Both the position numbers and the translations under genes were made by a program. Positions 34,660 to 44,244 of a stretch of 64,000 nucleotides of DNA are shown here, piece after piece (position 1 is the first letter of the stretch; every line of letters begins with the position of its first letter). Source of the DNA: Arthrobacter gandavensis (GTDB lineage Bacteria; Actinomycetota; Actinomycetes; Actinomycetales; Micrococcaceae); contig NZ_JADKYW010000003.1 in NCBI RefSeq assembly GCF_015355785.1, forward strand, positions 728,796 through 792,795, read 5' to 3'. The notes under the pieces were generated by a model. It was given only the letters and a program-made list of their open reading frames with translations, had not been told where the DNA came from and searched no databases.

Positions 34660-35361
34660 TCACGAAGCGGGAGCGGAGACAAAGACGTGCGAGGCCACCT
34701 CTGCGGGCAGCTCAAGGGCACCTTCGATCCCGGGCACCCGTACGGAGATGTACCCGCCCACCACCTCGGCGGTGATGCTGGCGCCTGGCCGCAGGCCTGC
34801 ATCATCGAGCTGGGTCAGGAGCTCCGGATCCACCTGGATCGGTTCGGCGAGCCGCTCGAGGAGCATCGGCTGCCCGGCACTGTCCTGCGACACGGCGGAG
34901 AGCAGGTCCCGGTAAGGGGTGGGCGGCTGCAGCACCGCTTCACCACCGAGGGCTTCCAGCCCTGGAATCGGATTGCCGTACGGCGATTCGGTCGGCTTGC
35001 CCAGCAGGTCATAAAGCCGGCGCTCCACCCGCTCGCTCATTACGTGCTCCCAGCGGCAGGCCTCGTCATGGACGTAGGCCCAGTCCAGGCCGATGACGTC
35101 TGCCAGCAGACGCTCCGCCAGGCGGTGCTTGCGCATGACTTCGGTGGCGCGCCTCCTGCCCAGGTCTGTCAGTTCAAGCTGCCGGGTCCCCGACACCACC
35201 ACGAGCCCGTCCCGTTCCATTCGCCCGATGGTCTGGGAAACGGTGGGGCCGGAGTGGCGCAACCGCTCGGCAATACGGGCCCGCAAAGCCACGATGTTCT
35301 CTTCCTCGAGCTCAAGGATCGTCCGAAGATACATCTCAGTTGTGTCGATGAGGTCCGTCAT
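34660..35361 (-). CDS. DtxR/MntR-family metal-dependent regulator
   Basis: 233 residues in three parts. The DNA-binding helix-turn-helix (LIDTTEMYLRTILELEEE, then HSGPTVSQTIGRMERDGLV) is followed by the dimerisation/metal domain (KHRLAERLL, then the DEACRWEHVMSERVERRL block with its Cys, Glu and His ligands). A C-terminal SH3-like FeoA domain ends the protein. The family senses iron or manganese; which metal applies here is not clear. Monocistronic. No canonical IdeR box was recognised in the window. Confidence 0.93.
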   Translation of the reverse strand: MTDLIDTTEMYLRTILELEEENIVALRARIAERLRHSGPTVSQTIGRMERDGLVVVSGTRQLELTDLGRRRATEVMRKHRLAERLLADVIGLDWAYVHDEACRWEHVMSERVERRLYDLLGKPTESPYGNPIPGLEALGGEAVLQPPTPYRDLLSAVSQDSAGQPMLLERLAEPIQVDPELLTQLDDAGLRPGASITAEVVGGYISVRVPGIEGALELPAEVASHVFVSAPAS

Positions 35362-35553
35362 GACCAGCCGCTCCTAGCAATCGTGCAAAAGAGAATCACC
35401 ACAGCGGCGCAGAACGCGCCGACAGTTTTGTTCCCACGTTAGCCCATCGCCGCAAACCCGGGTGAATTCCGGTGTCCGTCCCCTGCCGAGGCCGCCGGCC
35501 GGTCATAAATAGGACCGGCACGTGCGCGGGGTGTTGAATGGAAGAGTACGTGA

Positions 35554-36711
<1,158 letters not shown>

Positions 36712-36740
36712 CCGATCCGCCCGGGCCTGCGTGACGGCCC

Positions 36741-36785
36741 GCAGGAGGACTCCGATCCCGCTAGCGCGGGCCGGGGTCCTCCTGC
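36741..36785. terminator. Bidirectional terminator between serC and an MFS gene
   Basis: GCAGGAGGAC (36741-36750) pairs with GTCCTCCTGC (36776-36785); inside, CCCGC and GCGGG form a second stem. It separates the convergent genes and overlaps the last codons of the MFS gene. Confidence 0.75.
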
Positions 36786-38056
36786 GTCAGGTCCCCCGCA
36801 TTCTCATTGGCGCTGCTTGTCAGGTAAAGGCGCCGGCGCACGGACCGGTCATAATGCAGGCGCAGATGGTGTGAACGCCAGGCCCAGACAAGGCCGATCA
36901 CCGCAGTGACCAGCCCGGACGCCGCGGCGACACCCAGGCTCCAGCGGGGACCGAAGGAATTGGAGACCCATCCCACGATCGGGGCTCCCAGCGGGGTGCC
37001 GCCGAGGAAAATGGCGAAGTAGAGTGCCATGACCCGGCCCCGCATCACGGGCGTGGTTGTGGTTTGGACGTAGGCGTTGGCGCTGGTCATCAGGGTCAGG
37101 GCGAACAGGCCCACCGGAATCAGGGACAGCGCAAAGATCCACAGGTTCGGCGACAGCGCGGCGATGAGGCAGGCGGCACCAAAGGCTCCGGCAGCACCGA
37201 AGATGAACCTGAGCCGCGGCTTGTCCCGGCGGGCGGAAAGCAGCGCACCGGCAACCGATCCAATGGCCATGATGGAGTTCAGCAGGCCAAAGATTCCGGC
37301 GTCCTGGCCGAACTCGGTGCGCGCCATCGCCGCGATATACACCGCGAAGTTCAGCCCGAAAGTGCCAACGATAAAAATGGCCAGCAGGACCATGATGAGG
37401 TCCGGCCGGTACCTCACGTACTTCAGGCCTGCCCGGATCCGGCCCTTGCCAGGCGGGGCTTTGGGCAGCACGCGCAGCTCCGACGACCGCATCTTCAACA
37501 GCGCCAGGACCATGGCCGCGAAGGTCACGGTGTTAATCAGGAAGACCCATCCCGGCCCGACGGCGACGGTCAGCAGGCCCGCAGCCGCCGGGCCAACCAT
37601 GCGTGCCCCGTTGAAGGAGGCACTGTTAAGCGCGACGGCGTTGGGAAGGTTCTCCTCGCTGACCACCTCGGAGACGAAGCTCTGGCGGGCCGGAGCATCA
37701 ATCGCGGAGACCACTCCCAGCGCCAGCGCGAAGGCGTATACGTGCCAGAGTTCCGCGTGGCCGGAGAGCACCAGCAAACCAAGTCCTGCACCAAGTGCGG
37801 CCATAGCCACCTGGGTTGCGAGCAGGACCTTCCGCCGGTCATAGGTATCCGCGACGAGCCCCGCCCACGGGGCAAGCAGCAGCTGGGGACCCAACTGGAG
37901 CGCCATCACAATACCCATGGCGGCGGCATCCTGGTTGGTCAGGATGTCATAGACCAGCCAGTCCTGCGCCGTGCGCTGCATCCAGGTTCCAATGTTGGAA
38001 ACCAGTGCTCCCAGGAACCAAATGCGGTAATTGAAGATGCGAAGGGAACGGAACAT
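36761..38056 (-). CDS. MFS transporter of the MFS_3 (EntS-like) group
   Basis: 431 residues, 12 predicted helices. It begins FNYRIWFLGALVSNIGTWMQ, the MFS_3 signature, and has an intact motif A loop (GLVADTYDRRK). LNSASFNGARMVGPAAAG follows TM4-5. The group includes enterobactin and drug exporters; substrate unknown. Related in sequence to the MFS gene at 60375 but without that protein's C-terminal domain. Confidence 0.92.
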   Translation of the reverse strand: MFRSLRIFNYRIWFLGALVSNIGTWMQRTAQDWLVYDILTNQDAAAMGIVMALQLGPQLLLAPWAGLVADTYDRRKVLLATQVAMAALGAGLGLLVLSGHAELWHVYAFALALGVVSAIDAPARQSFVSEVVSEENLPNAVALNSASFNGARMVGPAAAGLLTVAVGPGWVFLINTVTFAAMVLALLKMRSSELRVLPKAPPGKGRIRAGLKYVRYRPDLIMVLLAIFIVGTFGLNFAVYIAAMARTEFGQDAGIFGLLNSIMAIGSVAGALLSARRDKPRLRFIFGAAGAFGAACLIAALSPNLWIFALSLIPVGLFALTLMTSANAYVQTTTTPVMRGRVMALYFAIFLGGTPLGAPIVGWVSNSFGPRWSLGVAAASGLVTAVIGLVWAWRSHHLRLHYDRSVRRRLYLTSSANENAGDLTQEDPGPR

Positions 38057-38110
38057 CTGGGTTCACTTCTCCCTTCCGGGATTGTGAACCGCGTTCCGCG
38101 CACTCACTGC

Positions 38111-38581
38111 TTAGTCGTCCTCCGATGCGGCAGGCGTGCCTGCGGCTTCTTCCTCTGCCGCAGGCACCGCAGTGCCCTGTTCCTTCTCTGCTTCCTGCGC
38201 AGCCACGTCCTCCGGCCGGATACGCATGGACCACGGCACCCATTCCGGAGCCAGGACGGCCTCAGCCGAGGGCAGCAGGCCCACTTCGCAGACCGTGGCG
38301 GCCTTGCCCCGGGGAACCCGTGCCACGGTGGCGAACCATTCCCAGCCGCGGTAGCCGGGCCGGTTGGCCCGGAAGCGGTGGGTTACCAGCCGGTCCGCCT
38401 CGGGAACAGCACTCAGCCACTCCCCAACCTGCTCCTCGGGCACGACTTCAAGCAGGCCCGCACGGGCCGTTTCCCAGGCAGCTGCAAGCACTGCGTCCGG
38501 TTTTGACGGCTTGCGCGCAGGTTTCCGTGCGGCAGCAGGCTTAGGTGTTTCCTGGGTCTCGCTGACTTCGGTGTTTTTCAC
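38111..38581 (-). CDS. DUF3027-family protein
   Basis: 156 residues. The middle part (30-125) reads as DUF3027, with FRANRPGYRGWEWFATVARV, EVGLLPSAEAVLAPEWVPW and RIRPEDV. The N-terminus is Lys/Pro/Ala-rich and the C-terminus is acidic. Soluble, function unknown. It lies 15 bases downstream of the cold-shock-domain gene on the same strand and is probably co-transcribed with it. Confidence 0.8.
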   Translation of the reverse strand: MKNTEVSETQETPKPAAARKPARKPSKPDAVLAAAWETARAGLLEVVPEEQVGEWLSAVPEADRLVTHRFRANRPGYRGWEWFATVARVPRGKAATVCEVGLLPSAEAVLAPEWVPWSMRIRPEDVAAQEAEKEQGTAVPAAEEEAAGTPAASEDD

Positions 38582-38596
38582 TCGGTGGTTCTGTCC

Positions 38597-38980
38597 CTAC
38601 GCATCAAGGTCGTCTGCAACAGCCCGCAGCACCGCGGCTACCTTGGCTGCATGCTTCTTCTCGGGGTACCTGCCCCGGCGCAGTCCGTTGGAGATGCCAT
38701 CCAACAGTTTAATGAGGTCTTCGGTGATGACGGCCATGTCGTCCGCCGGTTTGCGCGTGGCCTTGGCTACCGACGGCGGAGCCTCCAGGATGCGGGCAGA
38801 GAGCGCCTGCGGTCCACGGCGTCCGTCAGCCACGCCGAACTCCATCCGGGTCCCGGGCTTCACCTCGCTGACACCAGCGGGAAGCGCAGAAGCATGCAGG
38901 AAGACTTCCTGGCCGTCGTCAGTGGCCAGGAAGCCGAATCCCTTGCCAGTGTCGAACCACTTGACCTTGCCGATGGGCAC
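38597..38980 (-). CDS. Cold-shock-domain protein with C-terminal extension
   Basis: 127 residues. The cold-shock fold (1-65) begins MPIGKVKWFDTGKGFGFLA, including RNP1 (KGFGFL) and RNP2 (VFLHASAL). A further 60 basic, helical residues follow, ending in a KKHAAKVAAVLRAV helix. Probably an RNA/DNA chaperone with an added interaction surface. GTG 38980 has GAGG upstream; longer frames give no extra domain. Located beside DUF3027. Confidence 0.88.
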   Translation of the reverse strand: MPIGKVKWFDTGKGFGFLATDDGQEVFLHASALPAGVSEVKPGTRMEFGVADGRRGPQALSARILEAPPSVAKATRKPADDMAVITEDLIKLLDGISNGLRRGRYPEKKHAAKVAAVLRAVADDLDA

Positions 38981-39131
38981 TTCGCTTACCTCGTTCTTAG
39001 GTATCGGGTGCGGGCTTTCGACCGCATCTGGTGATGAAAGGGGTGTTACGTCCGCGCGTATCTGTCTTCCGGAGTCCAAACGGTCCGGCGGCGGATGCCT
39101 GTTGAGATACTACGGGGAAGAGTCTTCCCTT

Positions 39132-39192
39132 TAGAATATCCCGCGCCCCCAAATGCTGGGCCCGTGCCGCTTTGGGTGCGCGGGATATTCTA
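39132..39192. repeat. 61-base palindrome in a divergent intergenic region
   Basis: TAGAATATCCCGCGC (39132-39146) is the perfect reverse complement of GCGCGGGATATTCTA (39178-39192). With one mismatch the stem extends to 22 bases (CCCAAA at 39148-39153, TTTGGG at 39171-39176), leaving a 17-base loop. It lies between two divergent starts (38980 and 39212), so it is not a terminator of either gene. It may be an operator, an mRNA leader structure or a dispersed palindromic element. Confidence 0.85.
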
Positions 39193-39211
39193 GCTGTTAG
39201 CGTTAAAGACC

Positions 39212-39496
39212 ATGGAACACCTGGGCCCAACTCCCGCAGACAATGCAGCCGCCGGCACCCCCGTGCAGGGGGCGGCGAGCGGAAGACGCTCTCCCTTCCG
39301 CACGCTGGCAACAACACTGGCCGCGGTACTTGCCGTGGCCGGCGTCGGGAGCCTTGCCGCCCTGCTGCTGGAAGCACTTCGCGGAGAAGCCGTCTGGCCC
39401 GGTTTCGCTGCCGGCGCGTTCTATTGCCTGCCCCTGGCGTTCCTCATGATGGCCGGGCTGGTAATTGACTCAATCGTGCGGCGGCGCCGGGGCTAA
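39212..39496 (+). CDS. Small two-helix membrane protein, unknown
   Basis: 94 residues with hydrophobic segments at about 33-52 and 64-86, a polar head and a basic tail (IVRRRRG). No family recognised. The ribosome site is weak (AAAGACC). It sits between the 61-base palindrome and the XPB partner gene, and ends 40 bases before that start. Confidence 0.65.
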   Translation: MEHLGPTPADNAAAGTPVQGAASGRRSPFRTLATTLAAVLAVAGVGSLAALLLEALRGEAVWPGFAAGAFYCLPLAFLMMAGLVIDSIVRRRRG

Positions 39497-39500
39497 CCCG

Positions 39501-39528
39501 TTTGTTTTCGGTGCCACTCGGGTAACCT
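39501..39528 (+). promoter_or_regulatory. Possible leaderless promoter of the XPB-partner gene
   Basis: TTTGTT (39501-39506) and TAACCT (39523-39528) are 16 bases apart, and the -10 ends eight bases before the ATG at 39537. No Shine-Dalgarno is visible, so a leaderless mRNA is plausible. Confidence 0.35.
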
Positions 39529-39536
39529 GTTTGACG

Positions 39537-41972
39537 ATGTCCGCGATCCGAGCCCTGGCTGAAGACCTTGCAGCGCGCAGTGACGAACAACTGCGTGAAC
39601 TCCTGCTCGCCCGGCCGGACCTGGCCCTTCCTCCGGTGCCGGATTTCCAGGCGCTGGCGGCCCGGGCGTCAACCCGCATCAGCGTTCAGCGCGCGCTCGA
39701 AAAACTCACGGCTCCCCAGCTGCAGGTGCTTGAAGCGCTGGATTTGACCACCAATGAAGACTCGCACCTGAGCACCACCGCGTCCTGGCTCAAATCATCC
39801 ATCTCCGGGTCCACCATCAAGTCGCTGGACGCGATCCTGGGCTACCTGCACAGCCTCGCCCTGCTGCGCCGGGCCACCCCCCATCCGGGGGCTCCGAAAG
39901 CCGACGCCGGGCGCCGGTTCTACCTCCCGGTCTCGGTCCTGGGTGAAGCCCTGGGCGCCTACCCGGCCGGTCTGGGCCGGCCCTATTCCACGCTGGCCGC
40001 CCAGCAGCCGGAATTCGGGCAGCGTCTGGTGGGCATTGTCGAGAGGCTGCGCCAGCGTGGTCTTCCCGTCGAGAAGGCAGACACGCCGTCGACGGCGGCC
40101 CACTCGCTGCACCATCTGGTCTCGGATCCGGCCGGCTGGGAAGCCCTGCTGGCCGGGGCTCCCCCTCAGACCAATGATCTCCTCCGGCGGTTCAAGTACT
40201 CGCCGGTGGGAACCGTCCCGCGCAAGGCCGCCATGAGCCGGGCAGTCCTGGACAATCCCTCCCCCACGCCCGTTGAGTGGCTGGTTGCGCACGGTCTCCT
40301 GGTGCCGCTGGATGCCCTGCATGTTGAATTGCCCAGGCCGGTGGGGCAGGCTTCCCGCGGCCATGTGATCGTTTCCGATTTCCAGCTCGAACCTGTTCCC
40401 CCAACGCCCCGTCCGGTGCCGCACGCCCTGCGGGACAACGCGGCCTTCGGCGCCGTGGCGGAAACACTGCGGCTCGTCACTGAGCTGCTGACGCTTGCTG
40501 CCCAAGCCCCGATCGGCACGCTGCGGTCCGGCGGCGTCGGGGTGCGGGAGGTCCGGCGGGTGTCGGAGGCCCTGCGGCTGGACGGAGCGGCCACCGCCTG
40601 GCTCCTTGAGCTTGCCGCGCTGTCAGGGCTCCTGGTCCTGGACGCGGCAACGTCCCGCTGGGGCACCGCGGAGAGCGAATGGCACACCATGGACCGGGAA
40701 CTGCAGTGGCAGCACCTGGTGAGCGCCTGGCTCGAGGCAGAGCGGGCGCCGTCGCTCGTCGGCGGACCGTTGCCGGGCGGTGGATCCGTAAACGCCCTGG
40801 CCGCCGAGCTGTCCCGCCCTGACGCGCCGCTGGTCCGCCGGCGAATGCTGGAGATGCTCGCCGCCCTCGCCGCAGAGGAAGCCGTCGAAGACGGCCATTC
40901 CGGCGCCTATGACGCAGAAGACCTGATCAGCGCGCTGACCTGGTACCAGCCGCGGCTGCAGCGCCGCTTCGCCCGGCTTGTTCCCGGCATCCTGAAGGAA
41001 GCCGCGCAGCTGGGACTCCTTGGTTCCGGAGCCATGACGGAACTGGGCCTCGCCGTTGCCGGGGCAGACATGGACCGTGCCGTGGCCCGGCTTCGGGCAG
41101 CGCTGCCCGAGCCGCTGAGTTCCTTCCTGCTGCAGGCAGACCTCACTGCGGTTGCTCCGGGGTACCTGGACCCCAAGGTCGCCCAGCAGCTGGCCCTGCT
41201 GGCGGACGCCGAAGGGCAGGGGCCGGCGACGATCTACCGTTTCTCCGCGAACTCGGTGCGCCGCGCGCTGGACGCGGACATGGACGCGGCGGCGATCCTT
41301 CAGTTCCTGGCGCGCTACTCGGCTACCGAAGTTCCGCAGCCCCTGCGCTACCTGGTGGAGGATACCGCCGCCCGGCACGGACGGCTGCGCATCGGCGCCG
41401 CGTGGTCCTACCTGCGCAGCGACGACGAAGCGGGGCTGAACGCCCTGATGGCGGATCCCCGGGCAGCCGTCCTGGGCCTGACCCGCCTCGCGCCCACCGT
41501 GATCGCCTCTGCAGCGACGCCGCAGGAGCTCGCTCTGGCGATCCGCAGCCTGGGCTACGCGCCGGTCATGGAGGGGCGCGCACGTGAAGCGTCAGGTTCC
41601 CATGCCAGGCCGCCCGTACCGGCGCCGTCGTCATCCGCCACGCGCGTAAACCAGTGGGAACTCACCGAGGAAGACCTCGAGGCGCAGCTCGCTGCGCTGC
41701 GCGGGCGGGGACCTGCCGCAGCGGCCAAGCCGGATGAGTCGGTTCCGCTGGTGGGACTGGAGACCCTTCGCAAGGCCATCCGCACCAAGAGCTCCGTCCG
41801 GATGGGGGTGGTGGACGGCCAGGGGAATGAACGCCAGGAGATCTTCGTTCCCCTATCCGTAAGCGACGGACGGGTGCGGGTCTTCGATCCCCGCCGGGAC
41901 GTAGAACGCGTAGTGTCGATACATCGGATAATGGATGTGGAAATAGTGGAGGGCAGCCCAGCACATGGTTGA
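39537..41972 (+). CDS. Helicase-associated protein (XPB/Ssl2 N-terminal-domain type)
   Basis: 811 residues of the XPB/Ssl2-like helicase-conserved-domain family, which in actinobacteria is encoded directly before the XPB helicase. It opens MSAIRALAEDLAARSDEQLR, continues as repeated winged-helix-like segments, and ends in a beta-rich WYL-like segment (VRMGVVDGQGNERQEIF through VVSIHRIMDVEIV). It has no Walker motifs of its own. The stop overlaps the XPB start by eight bases (41965-41972). The two are presumed to form a repair or transcription-linked complex. Confidence 0.88.
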   Translation: MSAIRALAEDLAARSDEQLRELLLARPDLALPPVPDFQALAARASTRISVQRALEKLTAPQLQVLEALDLTTNEDSHLSTTASWLKSSISGSTIKSLDAILGYLHSLALLRRATPHPGAPKADAGRRFYLPVSVLGEALGAYPAGLGRPYSTLAAQQPEFGQRLVGIVERLRQRGLPVEKADTPSTAAHSLHHLVSDPAGWEALLAGAPPQTNDLLRRFKYSPVGTVPRKAAMSRAVLDNPSPTPVEWLVAHGLLVPLDALHVELPRPVGQASRGHVIVSDFQLEPVPPTPRPVPHALRDNAAFGAVAETLRLVTELLTLAAQAPIGTLRSGGVGVREVRRVSEALRLDGAATAWLLELAALSGLLVLDAATSRWGTAESEWHTMDRELQWQHLVSAWLEAERAPSLVGGPLPGGGSVNALAAELSRPDAPLVRRRMLEMLAALAAEEAVEDGHSGAYDAEDLISALTWYQPRLQRRFARLVPGILKEAAQLGLLGSGAMTELGLAVAGADMDRAVARLRAALPEPLSSFLLQADLTAVAPGYLDPKVAQQLALLADAEGQGPATIYRFSANSVRRALDADMDAAAILQFLARYSATEVPQPLRYLVEDTAARHGRLRIGAAWSYLRSDDEAGLNALMADPRAAVLGLTRLAPTVIASAATPQELALAIRSLGYAPVMEGRAREASGSHARPPVPAPSSSATRVNQWELTEEDLEAQLAALRGRGPAAAAKPDESVPLVGLETLRKAIRTKSSVRMGVVDGQGNERQEIFVPLSVSDGRVRVFDPRRDVERVVSIHRIMDVEIVEGSPAHG

Positions 41973-43611
41973 CGGACCTTTGATCGTCCAAAGCGACAAG
42001 ACCATCCTGCTGGAAGTGGACCATCCATCGGCCGTAGAGGCCCGGCACGCGATAGCAGCATTCGCTGAACTCGAGCGGGCTCCCGAGCACATCCACAGCT
42101 ACCGGCTCACGCCGCTGGGGCTCTGGAACGCGCGGGCCGCCGGGCTGGATGCCGAGCAGGTGCTCAATACCCTGCTCACCTACTCCCGCTTTCCGGTACC
42201 GCACACCCTCCTGGTGGACATTGAGGAAACCATGTCCCGCTACGGGCGGCTGCGGCTGGAGAAGGATCCCCAGCACGGGCTGGTGCTGCGCACCAATGAC
42301 TACCCCGTCCTTGAGGAAGTGCTTCACGCCAAGAAGATCCAGCCGCTGCTGGGCCCGCGGATCGACGGTGAAACGGTAGTAGTCCAGTCTGCGATGCGCG
42401 GCCAGCTCAAACAGCTCCTGCTGAAGCTGGGCTGGCCGGCGGAAGACCTGGCCGGGTACGTGGACGGCACACCGCACCCGATCCTGCTGGATGAGGACGG
42501 CTGGGCGCTGCGTCCCTACCAGAAGCTGGCTACTGAGAACTTCTGGGCCGGAGGGTCCGGCGTAGTGGTGCTTCCCTGCGGTGCCGGAAAGACGCTCGTC
42601 GGTGCTGCCGCCATGGCCACCAGCTCCACTACGACCCTGATCCTGGTCACCAACACTGTCTCGGCCCGCCAGTGGAAGGACGAGCTGCTCAAGCGGACCT
42701 CGCTGACCGAGGACGAGATCGGTGAGTACTCCGGCGCGGTCAAGGAAGTCCGCCCGGTCACCATCGCCACGTACCAGGTGCTCACGCTCAAGCGCGGCGG
42801 ACTGTATCCGCACCTCGAACTGCTGGACGCCAATGACTGGGGCCTGATCATTTACGACGAGGTCCATCTGCTTCCGGCACCGATCTTCCGCATGACGGCG
42901 GACCTGCAGGCCCGGCGCCGGCTGGGCCTGACTGCCACGCTGGTGCGCGAAGACGGCCGCGAGGGCGAAGTGTTTTCGCTGATTGGCCCCAAGCGGTACG
43001 ACGCGCCCTGGAAAGATATCGAGGCGCAGGGCTACATCGCGCCGGCGGAGTGCATTGAAGTCCGGGTGGACCTGCCGCGGGACGAGCGGGTTGCCTATGC
43101 CATGGCCGAGGACGGCGACAAGTACCGCCTGTGTTCCACCTCGGAGACGAAGTCCAAGGTGGTGGAGGATCTGGTACGCCGGCATGAAGGCGACCAGATC
43201 CTGGTGATCGGGCAGTACATCGACCAGCTGGATGAGCTGGCTGAGCGGCTGGATGCCCCGGTCATCAAGGGCAGCACCGCGGTCAAGGAACGCCAGCGGC
43301 TCTTCAATGATTTCCGCGAAGGCAAGCTCAAGACGCTCGTTGTGTCCAAGGTGGCCAACTTCTCCATCGACCTGCCCGAAGCATCGGTGGCCATCCAGGT
43401 CTCCGGTTCCTTCGGCTCCCGCCAGGAGGAGGCCCAGCGGCTGGGCCGTCTGCTGCGTCCAAAATCGGACGGCCGGGCCGCCCACTTCTACACCGTGGTC
43501 GCGCGGGACACCCTCGACCAGGACTTCGCGGCCAAGCGGCAGCGTTTCCTGGCAGAGCAGGGCTACGCCTACTCCATTCAGGACGCCGCGGATATCGAAA
43601 AGCCCGCCTAG
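41965..43611 (+). CDS. XPB-type DNA repair helicase
   Basis: 548-residue superfamily 2 helicase related to archaeal/eukaryotic XPB. An N-terminal damage-recognition-like region (1-150) precedes VLPCGAGKTLVGAAA (Walker A), IIYDEVHLLP (DEVH), GLTATLVREDGREG (motif III plus the RED motif) and SFGSRQEEAQRLGRLLRPK (motif VI). It would open DNA in repair. Translation is probably coupled to the preceding partner gene. Confidence 0.95.
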   Translation: MVDGPLIVQSDKTILLEVDHPSAVEARHAIAAFAELERAPEHIHSYRLTPLGLWNARAAGLDAEQVLNTLLTYSRFPVPHTLLVDIEETMSRYGRLRLEKDPQHGLVLRTNDYPVLEEVLHAKKIQPLLGPRIDGETVVVQSAMRGQLKQLLLKLGWPAEDLAGYVDGTPHPILLDEDGWALRPYQKLATENFWAGGSGVVVLPCGAGKTLVGAAAMATSSTTTLILVTNTVSARQWKDELLKRTSLTEDEIGEYSGAVKEVRPVTIATYQVLTLKRGGLYPHLELLDANDWGLIIYDEVHLLPAPIFRMTADLQARRRLGLTATLVREDGREGEVFSLIGPKRYDAPWKDIEAQGYIAPAECIEVRVDLPRDERVAYAMAEDGDKYRLCSTSETKSKVVEDLVRRHEGDQILVIGQYIDQLDELAERLDAPVIKGSTAVKERQRLFNDFREGKLKTLVVSKVANFSIDLPEASVAIQVSGSFGSRQEEAQRLGRLLRPKSDGRAAHFYTVVARDTLDQDFAAKRQRFLAEQGYAYSIQDAADIEKPA

Positions 43612-43657
43612 CGTCTTTCAATTCCCCCCTTTTCAGGGAACAGCACGGGTTATCCCC

Positions 43658-43993
43658 ATGGACAGTTCTCCACATAGCCCCCTTTTCTGTCCTGCGCGCA
43701 CGGAACTCGACGCCGACCGCATCGACCGCTATGAGTCCCTGGTCCAGCTGGATTTCGTTAGTCTCCCCGATCTGGCCCGCCTGGTAGCCTCATGGCTGGG
43801 TCTGGGTCCGGCCTGGACCCTCACGACGGGGAGCCTCGATCTCCCGACCGAGGTCTTCGACCGCCGGATTGCATCCGCAGACGAGGCGCCGCCCACGGAC
43901 GATCCAGCGTGGATCCGGATGTGGAACGAACCTTGGGTTATCTGGCGGGTCCAGGTGCAAACCGCCGACGGCGCGGCCCCTGAATGGGGCTAG
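43658..43993 (+). CDS. Small hypothetical protein, upstream part of an interrupted frame
   Basis: 111 residues starting MDSSPHSPLFCPARTELDAD and ending at TAG (43991-43993). No family recognised; Trp-rich near the end (AWIRMWNEPWVIW). The same reading frame continues straight past the TAG for 43 codons with ordinary coding character, so the intact gene may be about 155 codons. It follows the XPB gene by 46 bases and may share its transcript. Confidence 0.55.
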   Translation: MDSSPHSPLFCPARTELDADRIDRYESLVQLDFVSLPDLARLVASWLGLGPAWTLTTGSLDLPTEVFDRRIASADEAPPTDDPAWIRMWNEPWVIWRVQVQTADGAAPEWG

Positions 43994-44125
43994 GTGGACG
44001 CGGGCCGTGCGGGGCAGCATCTGCCTACGGTCGATGAGGAGCGCGCCACCCTGGAGCCGGTGACTACCGCCATGGCCTACCGCGATCTCGTTTCCGCTTT
44101 CACCGGTTCCCGACGCACCTCATGA
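43994..44125 (+). pseudogene. In-frame continuation after the TAG stop
   Basis: 43 codons directly after the stop, in the same frame, beginning GTG at 43994 and ending TGA at 44123-44125. It has acidic/hydrophobic alternation (TVDEERATLEPVTTAMAYRD) that looks like real protein. It is either the tail of a gene broken by a nonsense mutation, a separate GTG-start peptide, or chance. Confidence 0.4.
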
Positions 44126-44244
44126 GTCCCGGCGGCGTCACACAATAGCGCCCCGGAGTTGGCAGCGGTTATCTTGAACATGCTTCCGGGCGCGCTTCCG
44201 CGCGGCTTCGGGCATCCACGTCCCGCCGAGCCGGATCCAGCCAC

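Noticed and set aside
36761-38506. 480-codon plus-strand frame opposite the MFS and DUF3027 genes
   Set aside because: Gln/Arg/Gly-rich antisense translation with no start context; spans two genes of the other strand.
41662-43485. 607-codon minus-strand frame opposite the XPB gene
   Set aside because: A shadow of the GC-rich helicase codons; no recognisable motif, while the plus strand has all helicase motifs.
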